Part shown: piece after piece, positions 1 through 10,004 of the stretch
How positions within the stretch are numbered: the stretch's first letter is position 1
Layout of the letters: each line of letters opens with the position of its first letter
Assembly: GCF_905475465.1 (NCBI RefSeq)
Contig: NC_062242.1
Coordinates: 6,041,501 to 6,105,500 of the forward strand
From: Pieris napi
Taxonomy: Eukaryota > Arthropoda > Insecta > Lepidoptera > Pieridae
Direction of reading: 5' to 3'
DNA: 64,000 bases
Made by a program: the position numbers and the translations under genes
The notes under the pieces: model-generated
The model's input: the letters and a program-made list of their open reading frames with translations, nothing else
What the model was told of the DNA's origin: nothing
Databases searched by the model: none

Positions 1-127
1 AACTTAAACATTACCTAATATTTTACAGACACTTGAAAAAGAAAATAATTTTTGGTATATACTAAATTGTTTAAATTGTAATAAATTATATCTAATGTAC
101 ATAATAGTTTTATACTGTGCTTTTCAG

Positions 128-3100
128 GTAGGTCAAAAGCTAGGCGCGGCAATATTAAAACTTTATAATGATGGGCTTGCAATCGATACCCTACACCTCA
201 TTGGTCATTCACTTGGAGCGCACCTCATGGGCTACACTGGAAGATGGACTCGCGAGCGTGGAGTGGTCATACCAAGGTTAACTATCGGCGCAGCAGTGGT
301 CTAAACACCAACCTCTGGCCTGAGAGTAGTCTACACTATCACTAGATAAAAAAGCTTCTCCAATTTATTACAACACCGGCTCCCATCGCAGCTTTGCCTT
401 CGTGGTTTTGGCAAGATTTTTCTGCCTGCATCAAGTATCACACAATCTATTGCTGACAAAAGTCGCCGCTGATCACGACTGCCATAACAGTTTAGATATA
501 TTAATACTTATATGTATTAATCGCATGAAGCACAGACAATGTTATAGGCAAACATAGCCCATAAAATTGTTTATGAAATATAATTTGTAATGCGTTTCCA
601 TGCAATTTATTCCTTCTGAATAATGATAGATGTTTCATAATATAAATTTCTTTTTAAGAATAATGTTTAATTAAATAGTAATATATATTTTCAGAATAAC
701 AGGCTTGGACCCAGCTAGACCTTTCTTCGAAGGGATTTTAGCTACTCAAACCGGATTAGATCGAACCTGTGCAAGGTTCGTAGACATAATCCATACGAAT
801 CCTGGACATTATGGTACAACCCAGTCTGTGGGTACAGTAGACATCTGGCCAAACTACTCCTTAATTGGTTTGCAACCTGGATGTCCCATAGGATTACATC
901 GTAAGCTCAGTTGGGATGGTAAGAGAGCATATCAGATATTAATGTATCTACACTGCAAAGTCATCGACTAATAGAGTGCTAGTGATAGGTAATGTTAAGA
1001 AGTTAGCAGAAATTCTTTTCCTGAATTTATATAGATATTCCGATATTATAATGGCATAGTTACTGTTAATAATTATTATATTGCTTCAGCAATTTTACAT
1101 CTTTATTTATATTTTAGTCCCTTGCTCGTCGATTAAGTTTGAATTATTTCTAAGAAATGTCAAGCGAAATCCTAAAGTACATAAGCTACCAATAATTTCA
1201 GTGGTTCATTGCACTATCATTGCAGACCTCTGCAGTCACACTAGAGCCATCGAATATTTTGTGGAATCGTTGAAGAATGGAACTGATTTTCCTGCAGTTT
1301 CAGCTATATCATATTACAACTGGGTTACATTTTACAATCCTTCAAACGAGATCATTTATTTAGGCGAACTAGTCAACATTCGGTAAGCCCTAACTTAAAG
1401 TAAATTCTGTTTGAGAGGTGAAATATATAGGTATTTTCAGTTTCACTTATAAATATAGGAAAGGAAACTTTAATTAATTGAAATTATAACTTCTGTTGAT
1501 GTAGCACCCTCAGAGTTATATTAAGGAATTGTCTAATAAACATATGCTTTTGCGAGACTTCGTTCGCATTGAAACAGGGCAAGACAAATATATATAACTG
1601 ACAATTTAGGGTCTGTTTCACAATGTACGGATAAGTTCTACATAAGTTCCAAATTAGCTATTTATTACTTATTTGTAGGATAAACACTATTGTTGCGTTT
1701 CATGGCTGTCAGATAGCGCTATTCGTCACATAAAGTCCATCATAAGTTATGAGTCCGATGAAGTGTCAAATAGCACAATTTATCTTCCAAATAATTAATG
1801 TGTTGCATATTTGGTACTTTATCCATACATTGTGAAACAGACCCTTAATTTCACTAAAGGGACATTTCACGTGAAGCGGACAGGAAAAAAAAAGTGAGGT
1901 TCTGAAAATCGACCACATTTGGCCCATTTGTACTTCTAGTAGGTATGAATGTGTACGCAAAATATTTTTTTTGTATAGTGTATATTTACCAAGTTATAGG
2001 TTTCAAAAAATTGTCGTTGATTGGTACTACAATTTTTCGAAAGTAATTTTTCGAATATAACAAATCTACTATAAAATATTTTACATAGCGATACGTATTA
2101 AAAATATACTGTTCTTTTTGACAGTAAAAAAAAAATTAAAAATTAAAAAAAAATTAATGGCCAAAACCGGAAGTAAACTTTTCAAACCAGAATTACAGTC
2201 ACTTCGACCAATTTTTTTTTATTTTTTTTTCTTTCAAAATATAGCTTAAATGGTAATGAAAGTACACTAGAAAATTTAAAATGGGATCTCTATTAGTTTA
2301 AGAGATACGTTGAATAATATACACCCGCGTCGCAAGGGGCGTCACATGTAGCACTAGCTTAGATCGGTTGGTGTGCGTCAAATAAAATGGATTGTATAAA
2401 TTACTGTGATAAAATAGTTCAAACATAATAAAACAACATTGGTACAACACAAGAACTGTTTATTTTGTAATTTTAACAATTTTACAATGGGAATCTATGG
2501 CAGAACTGGTCCTCTTTACAAGAAGGCCTGTGGTTGTTGGAATGAAGCTGTGAAACTTTTTGGTTCCTGAAATGGTGACCGTAGACGCAAACCGGGGTTC
2601 CAAAAAAATTCTCTGACGCTCTATATCATCTTTAGAACAGAAATAAATGGCGGTTTGTTTTAAAGATGATTTTGCCCATTCATATAATCGCATTGGTGTT
2701 ATAATTGCTTTACTTGGAGGTAACTGTAAACTTGCACGCACAGCTAAACGTTTCAGATTCCCCCCTAGACCATCGCATGGCCCCTTTCCGTGAGATGTTG
2801 CATGAAAATGCAACTCTGCATCTGCATTAAAATCTTCTTTGTAATAAAACAGATTCACAAAGTTAAATCTATTTTTAAAATGTTGGGAAGCCCCGTCAGT
2901 TATGTATATAATTTTTGATCCAACTATCGATTTTTCTAAAAGATGCTTGTGTAGTAGCTTTTGGAAAGCATAAAAAGTGGCTGTGTCATGCTTCAGGTCG
3001 TCAGAAATCATAACAATGCTTCCGTGTTTTACTTCATTACCGTCTCTGTAGTAAAAAACTGACGTTAGAAGCGTTGCCTGTGCATTATTCCAATGAAAGG

Positions 3101-6100
3101 ATTGAGCAGCATCTTGGACAATAAAACTATAGTTTTCTGCAAAATCACATTGAACGAGAATTTGACCTTCATCGATAGTCTCCTTAAGAGTTTTAAAATA
3201 AACCGCCTGTTGCTCTGCAATGTAAGCATGAGGTTTCAAAAGGTCCAAAGCGTCACATAACTCATCTACAAAACTATCGGAAGATAAAAGTCGAGTAGAT
3301 ATCGTGTAGCGGTCTGTGCCATCCCATTTTTCAAACTGCACTTCTGTGACTTGATTGTTATCAAATTGTATTTTTAAATGCTCTCGAATTGCACTTAAGC
3401 CTGGACAAGAATTACAGCGTTCATTTGGCGGTGTCTTAGTAGTCATTAAATGACACGTCAGTGTTGGATTGGGACACATCATCTGGCGAAGGCAATCCTT
3501 ATAAGATGAAAGTTGCATAGCAGACCCAGCTGTATAGTCCGGTCAATTTAGATATCCAAGGTTACAATAATTCGCACTTGGCTGAATATTGGTAGGATTG
3601 CTCAATACACTATTATAAAGGAAATGTGAAAAGTCCTCATCGATCCGGCACGTGCAAAAAAATTTACTCCGGTTCAAAGATCACAAAAATGGGTTTTTCG
3701 CGATTTTCAGCAAAATGGTAAGTTTTATCATAAAATTAGTTAAGACAAAAATTGTAGATCAGATAATTATCTATAAAAAATGTCGAAATACTTTTTTTCC
3801 TAAGAGCCACCGTTTTTGAGATATAACGATTCAAAAAGTTGAAAGAGTTGTAATCGTCATAATATGCACACGTTTCCACGCCACCTTTGAGGTAGTGTAC
3901 TTAGCGCTTTTCTTTTAATGTGGTTTCCCCGGTAGGCCTATTCCACTGATCTTTTATGATTCTGTTTAATTTGAAACTATTGAATAACTGTAAATATTGA
4001 CAAGGGTTGAAAATAATGAAAGGGGTGTAAATTACAAAAAATAAGAAAATTTATCCGTCTGAATCTAAATCATCATTAACTTCTGCTTTCTCTTGTTCTT
4101 GTTATTCTTCTCTTCCTTCTCCTTCTTCTTCTTTATCTTCTTCATATAATAACGTCCCAATATAATAATGACACACACAACAATCCAACTTTTTTGCAAC
4201 CACATTTAGTACTACATCCCTTTTTACAGTTGCAAAAAATGGTGTTTAGTAGTTTTTCTGGTGCAGGTGGAAGTAAAGTTTCAACTGGCTCTAATGAATT
4301 GTCGACCAACTTCCAACCCCAGTCTTTTGGGTCTAACTGATTACCAAGCCACACTTGAACTTGGTAATATACCCGAAAAAGATGTTGATGAGCAGCCGCT
4401 GAGGTTGGAGGAAGACATGCTAACTGCACTTGTTTTTTATTTCGAGTATTTTTAACTAAACATGCATATCTGAATTTATCTAAGCACGTAATTTTTTTAG
4501 GAGCTCCATACATAGCGAGAAGAAAGCGAATTCCGTTGGTGATAACTTCTTGTGGAGTTGAATTACTCTTTTTAAAAACTCTAGCACACTGAACTAAATT
4601 TTGTTTTTCAAACATTTTAAAAACAGTTGTTTTACCTCTCCTGAAAAATGCAGATGTTGAATCACAACCAGTTATTGCATGTAAAAATAGTGCATGGTTT
4701 TGACACTTTGCAAAAGTCGATAAACTGTTTGATGAATATATTACAGATTGTTGTTAGAAGAACAAGAACAAGAGAAAGCATGATTGATGATTTAGATTCA
4801 GACGGATAAATTTTCATATTTTTTGTAATATACACCCCTTTCATCATTTTCAACCCTTGTCAATATCTACAGTTATTCAATAGTTTCAAATTAAACAGAA
4901 TCATAAAAGATCAGTGGAATAGGCCTACCGGGGAAACCACATTAAAAAAAAGCGCTAAGTACACTACCTCAAAGGTGGCGTGGAAACGTGTGCATATTAT
5001 GACGATTACAACTCGTTCAACTTTTTGAATCGTTATATCTCAAAAACGGTGGCTCTTAGGAAAAAAGTATTTAGACATTTTTTATAGATAATTATCTGAT
5101 CTACAATTTTTGTCTAAACTAATTTTATGATAAAACTTACCATTTTGCTGAAAATCGCGAAAAACCCATTTTTGTGATCTTTGAACCGGAGTAAATTTTT
5201 TTGCACGTGCCGGATCGATGAGGACTTTTCACATTTCCTTTATAATAGTGTATTGAGCAATCCTACCAATATTCAGCCAAGTGCGAATTATTGTAACCTT
5301 ACCCCTATTTTTTAGTCTAATTTGACCGGATTATGTAAGATTAGCAATGTCTCCTCCATTCAACATCAATTTCACGTTTTGATGGTAAGTACAAACACAT
5401 ACCATATGTGTTCCGGAGTCGCCTGCGAGGATACATTGTTTGGGTCTTAGTGTAAAAAACTTTGTTAAGCCTACCTTGATGTTAGGGTATTCATCTTTAA
5501 ACCTCTGATAAAGTTCGTCAATGTTACAGAGAAGGAGCTGTTTCTGTATGTGCGTTCTTTTTCCATCGTCTAATTTAACAGATATAAAATCTTTTTTACC
5601 AGGCATTATGCGGCTAATGTCTTCTCGTAGATAAAATTTTTTTACCAAGTTTTCCGTCTCAGCTGGTAGTTTACGACCACCGCGTGGGTTTGGAGAGGAT
5701 AAGATACCGAACTGATTGACAAGTTGTTTTGCTTTTCTTGCTTGTCGCCTGGACGTTCCAAATTCTTCTGCAAGTTTATTTTCACTCCATGACGTGGGTG
5801 CTATTGTTAATATCATAGTCTTCATAGAAGTAGAAGTAGAAGGATGATTGAATTTCTCTTTTAGCTGCTTTAAAATTTCTTCGTTTTCTATGGATGTGTC
5901 GGTTTGGGTGGAGATATGTTTAAACTTATCTTCGGGAATAAACGGTTCATCTTCAATGTTTTGCGAAGGTTCACTAGATGTTTGACTGCATTGCACAATG
6001 TCTTCATTAGCTACTGGAGGAGATTCAGTCAAAAGTCGTTTCCTGCAGGAGGCACATACGTAAAGATCTTGTGAAAAACTCCACTTTTGAGCTAAACATT

Positions 6101-7922
6101 TAGATATTTTCCTTAAATTTTTAAATTTTCGATGAAGTACCAAGTGAAATGGGTTAAAACATCGATCACCGTACGGCGCCATTAATAATAACAACTGTCA
6201 CAAATTAAAACGTGCACAAGTCGCTGAGCGGTTAAAGCAACACTAAAGTTTAAATTACGAAACCGTTAGGCGTCATATTTCTATCTCTTTCTTGTAGATA
6301 GGTTTGACCGTTTGACGCTATCTGAGACAAAAAAGTACTACACGTTACTAACAGATGGCGCTATTCGCAAATAATAAAACTTTTCTACTGCTCCAAAAAC
6401 GTTTTTTCTTTATAATATATTATTAACTTATATTTGTATTATGTAGTTATATTTATATTATATTATATTAATAAAACTTATTTCATATCATTAAATGAGG
6501 TTAAATATACGTTAAAACGATATAAAATATTAATAAAGTTGCAATATCGCGCAAACTGCTAAACCTTGCAAGCGCTACATATGACGCCCCTTGCGACGCG
6601 GGTGTATATTATTCAGCTTATCTCCTAAACTAATAGAGATCCCATTTTAAATTTTCTAGTGTACTTTCATTATCATTTAAGCTATATTTTGAAAGAAAAA
6701 AAAATTTAAAAAAATTGGTCGAAGTGACTGTAATTCTGGTTTGAAAAGTTTACTTCCGGTTTTGGCCATTAATTTTTTTTAAATTTTTAAATTTTTTTTT
6801 ACTGTCAAAAAGAACAGTATATTTTTAATACGTATCGCTATGTAAAATATTTTATAGTAGATTTGTTATATTCGAAAAATTACTTTCGAAAAATTGTAGT
6901 ACCGATCAACGACAATTTTTTGAAACCTATAACTTGGTAAATATACACTATACAAAAAAAATATTTTGCGTACACATTCATACCTACTAGAAGTACAAAT
7001 GGGCCGAATGTGGTCAATTTTCAGAACCTCACTTTTTTTTTCCTGTCCGCTTCACGTGAAATGTCCCTAAAGCATCACTTATAGATAGTAATTTCGGGTA
7101 AAAAACGCCGACATTTTCACTGAGCCGATACCTAGCTCCAGAGATTAATCCTATTCAAATATTGAATAATAAAGCTAGCCAAGACTACTATCGACTCGAG
7201 CCAATACTCGTTTTAACAAGAATTGTATGTAACGTTGATAAACAGGTAGACAAATGATAGCCATTGCATAATTTAAAAGCCTTTGAAATTACAATTATAG
7301 TCACTTAGACACTTCACGATCATGTCATTATATATTGACGTGAATGATTTATTAATAAGGATTCCCTGTATAAAAATGTTTCCAAAAAGTAAACCCATGG
7401 CATCATTGTTGCTAAACCTATCGTCGGCTTAATTTATAGATTTTTAAATATAGATAGGCTTTTAAAATGATTAATATTTTTATCAGCAAAGCAGAAGACG
7501 TATCTACTATCGTCTATTCCACATTGTTACATTAAAGTTGGTTTATCAGAATTACACTGTAGCCATAGACAATGAACATTACTAAGGTTTTATGGTTGTA
7601 TGACATTAGCCTACTCTAAGGATGAATTTAAAAAAACTAAATTATAAGGTATTATTACTTAAAATTGTCGTTAATTGTATTGACACCATTAAAGCTATTT
7701 TAAAGATTCTATAATAATTAACAACAATATCAATCTGAACCTGGTATGATACCCAAGTACCATAGCATTATTTTCCAATATGGTATACCTGTTTAAACAT
7801 TGAAATATACTCTTAATTTTATTTTGTATATCAGCTCCCAGGGGAATTACTACTTATCAACATATGGACAGTCTCCATACCATAAGGGCCTAGGTGGAGT
7901 TATCCCCCAACTATACAAGTGA
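128..7922 (+). CDS. Neutral lipase (pancreatic lipase-like family), 3' part of gene
   Basis: Secreted-type triacylglycerol lipase or phospholipase A1 of the animal neutral lipase family. The gene enters the window from the left, so the signal peptide and N-terminal exons are missing. Exons seen: 128-276, 695-918, 1226-1382 and 7835-7922 (stop TGA 7920-7922), with intron phases 2, 1 and 2 all agreeing. The Ser-Asp-His triad is complete: Ser in GHSLGAH (codon 209-211), Asp in GLDPARPFF (708-710) and His in DLCSH (1237-1239). The last exon reads QGNYYLSTYGQSPYHKGL and then stops, the usual C-terminal beta-strand of insect lipases without a PLAT domain. The final intron is 6.45 kb because it holds a MITE (1609-1844) and a nested transposon (1859-7067). 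AATAAA at 7967-7972 is a plausible poly(A) signal. The substrate cannot be told from this fragment. Confidence 0.9.
1609..1844. mobile_element. PIF/Harbinger-type MITE, copy 1 of 3
   Basis: A 236-bp non-autonomous element with terminal inverted repeats beginning GGGTCTGTTTCACAATGTA, flanked by a TTA target duplication (1606-1608 and 1845-1847). Related copies lie at 9349-9552 and 55452-55681. A 3-bp TWA duplication and GGG-starting termini are typical of PIF/Harbinger MITEs; no ORF is present. This copy ends 15 bp from the large transposon that follows. Confidence 0.8.
3534..5334. mobile_element. Foldback (long-inverted-repeat) element nested in the transposase gene
   Basis: An 1801-bp element starting ATAGTCCGGTCAA and ending TTGACCGGATTAT, flanked by GT on both sides (3532-3533 and 5335-5336). 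Its arms are very long inverted repeats, about 3534-4110 and 4740-5334, with small indels (the left arm lacks about 10 nt near its tip). The middle, about 4115-4740, is unique and encodes a fragment of another gene on the minus strand (4142-4750). It has no transposase of its own, so it was presumably mobilised in trans. The superfamily is unknown to me. Confidence 0.85.
4142..4750 (-). pseudogene. Captured gene fragment: HAxTGCD motif plus CXC-type Cys cluster
   Basis: The open minus-strand frame starts at the inner edge of the right arm (about 4750) and runs to a stop at 4142; the first ATG within it is at 4613-4615. It reads LHAITGCDSTSAFFRRGK, then KMFEKQ, then GWKLVDNSLEPVETLLPPAPEKLL in pieces, and ends in a Cys cluster CNCKKGCSTKCGC resembling the tesmin/TSO1 CXC zinc-binding motif. 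The pairing of HAxTGCDTTS with a C-terminal CXC cluster is common in uncharacterised repeat-associated proteins of insects and cnidarians. The Cys motif is cut off after GLLC where the left arm begins, so this is an internal piece of a larger protein. No function is claimed. Confidence 0.7.
7072..7834. other. Rest of lipase last intron, no gene seen
   Basis: AT-rich intron sequence between the right end of the Sola-like element and the terminal lipase exon. I see no coding or repeat structure beyond simple AT runs. Confidence 0.6.
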
Positions 7923-10004
7923 AAACGAAGACATGTGTCAGAAATGTTAAGTTTAATGGGGTAAGATAATAAATATGTAACACAAATATTAAAATGTGAA
8001 TATATATTTAATTGACGAATTTAACCATAGAATACATCCCATACCTTTGTTGATTATTTTTTTAATTATATTATTTTATGTGACGTGACTTTAAACACAA
8101 AATAAATATTAATTTAATATTATCATAGACCTGACGTGACAACCTGAATTACCGTATTATTAATACAAATTATTATGATATCACAAATTATCGTATTATG
8201 GATCAAAATTATAGAATCCAGTAGGATAATGACTATTATATATAAAAAAACATATGTATAAATCTAGAAAACTTATGTCATTTAGATCAACAAAGAATAT
8301 TAAAAAAATCTAATTTATAGGTTCGACGTATACTCAAAGTTCGATATACGATAGTATACCTTCGAACCTAGGTATGAAATTATGCCACTTGTACGATAAT
8401 TATCGTACGAACCCTGCCTAAGGTTTTTCAAGGAGACTAAAACACAAAACTTTTAATTGCATTATTTATTATTTGTTGTCTTACACAATATTCACAATAA
8501 ATATAGTATTAAAATATACCGTTCTCTTAATTTAACTTAATATGGAAATGCGAAAACGCACAATAACGTTTTGGCCTACATCAAATAATATTTTACAACA
8601 ATCACAGTAGTAGTAACATACAATTTTACACTAAAGAACATCAATAACCATAAAGTGGAATTAGTTTTTAGTTTTCTGTTTAATATACAAGTACTAAATT
8701 TCCGAGTCATTTAACATTGTGCAATCGTGAGCATGATCTTTCGAAAGTTTTTTCTATCGCTTAATTAACAGCTAAATTCTAAACTAATTGTAGTTTTAAG
8801 TTTAATATTTACAAACTTAAAATAAAAAGGAACGTAAAGACAAATAATACTATATTTCTCGATTTCAGAGTTCTAGAAGCATTGATTGGCTTTTGATAAG
8901 CGAATTGCCCTAATGTAGAACAATGTGAATTCGGAATATTGATATAGGTATGGATTTCGATTATAATAAGATTATTTGTCTGTTAGCAACGCGTATTGTG
9001 ATTTAATTTTTAAATAGAAAATTTTGGTTCTAAGGATCAAAACTTATAAATTTAGATTGTTTAATGTCATTACCAAAGGAATATTTTTGCCTTTCCGATA
9101 TTTGTGCCATTAATTTATGTATTTTATATGTAAAAAAACTGTAACATATTTAATATTGAACCAAGAATTATATACAAAGTTATTAATATGCCCTTATTCA
9201 TAAAAATCAGTGTAATTGCACCGTTTTAAAGTTACTCGTCTACCCCTTTTTCAAAGCGTAAACACAAGTTGCTAGAAAGAGACGCGATAGTATGTAAGTT
9301 AAGGGTGCAATTAAATTGATTAAGTTAATATTATTATTTATATATTAAGGGTATGTTTCACAATGTAAGGATAAGTTCTACATAAGTTCCAAATTAGCTG
9401 TTTATTACTTATTGGTAGGATAACCCCTATTGTTGCCTTTCACGAGTCCATCATAAGTTATGAGTCCGATGAATGTCAAATAGCACAATTTATCTTCCAA
9501 ATAATTTATGTGTTGCATTTGGTACTTTATCCAAACATTGTGAAACAGACCCTAAGTATAGATAAATAGAAAACGACAAAACAAAGGCTCACAGTGAAAC
9601 TAGTAGCCTCATTAATTTAATATCCAATTATAACTAAATGTATATTTTGTATGTTAATTTATAATTAAACATCGTGTCAAATTAGGAGATAATAAATATC
9701 TGATTAAAAATTGTTTAATGTTTCGTGTTAATTTACCTTTTTTTAGTTTTAACAAACTATTTGATTTCTAGACTAAACATAAATACAAACATTTATTCAA
9801 CACTTATTTCTATTGGCAACACGTCTGGGCATTTTCCCTGTTGTGTAAGTTTTTAAAGTTTTATATACATAATTATTTGTACTAAAATCTAACTTAAAAT
9901 GCTAATATAATGTAGTATCACGTGATTTAGTTAGTGCAGTATAGGTTTTAGATAAAGTAATAACTTTATCTATGATTACTGTAAAACGAGCACCTAGGTG
10001 TATG
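7923..10004. other. Convergent intergenic region, lipase / SANT-like gene
   Basis: About 2.1 kb, very AT-rich. It holds the lipase 3' UTR (AATAAA near 7968) and, at its right end, the 3' UTR of the minus-strand SANT-like gene. The only structured feature is the MITE at 9349-9552. No other coding frame was recognised. Confidence 0.6.
9349..9552. mobile_element. PIF/Harbinger-type MITE, copy 2 of 3
   Basis: A 204-bp copy of the family at 1609-1844, flanked by TAA on both sides (9346-9348 and 9553-9555). The termini start GGGTATGTTTCACAATGTA and end in TTGTGAAACAGACCC. It is shorter than the other copies through loss of about 30 bp around the GTCAGATAGCGCTATTCG segment. Confidence 0.8.

Larger units (their letters stand above)
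2460..6182 (-). pseudogene. Transposase of the Sola-like element, interrupted by insertion
   Basis: The ATG is at 6182-6180. The 5' part runs to the insertion at 5334/5335 and the 3' part continues from 3533 to the stop at 2460. Removing 3534-5334 plus one copy of the 2-bp duplication gives 1920 nt, an uninterrupted 639-residue frame. The N-terminal part has a Cys pair (CASCRKRL) and a helix-turn-helix-like stretch (NKLAEEFGTSRRQARKAKQL). The C-terminal part has CDFAENY, a strand ending in DGASQHFKNRFNF, and HATSHGKGPCDGLGG. These are acidic and His-rich motifs typical of a DDE-type integrase fold seen in many repeat-encoded insect and cnidarian proteins. As it stands the 5' part ends at a TAA eight bases inside the insert junction, so the gene is broken. 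No other stop or frameshift is seen, so the insertion looks recent. Confidence 0.8.
1859..7067 (-). mobile_element. DNA transposon with ~495-bp inverted repeats (Sola-like), split by a nested insertion
   Basis: The element is bounded by long inverted repeats, about 1859-2353 and 6573-7067, starting GGGACATTTCACGTGAAGC. It is flanked by TAAA on both sides (1855-1858 and 7068-7071), read as a 4-bp target duplication. It carries one transposase-like gene on the minus strand (see 2460-6182), which an 1801-bp element at 3534-5334 interrupts. Without the insert it would be about 3.4 kb. A 4-bp duplication, GGG termini and a DDE-like protein suggest the Sola superfamily (Sola2 group); that assignment is from memory of family traits, not a search. 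It sits in the last intron of the lipase gene. Confidence 0.85.

Noticed and set aside
4261..4455. Plus-strand open frame inside the foldback element
   Set aside because: Antisense of the HAITGCD/CXC fragment, whose motifs identify the minus strand as coding.
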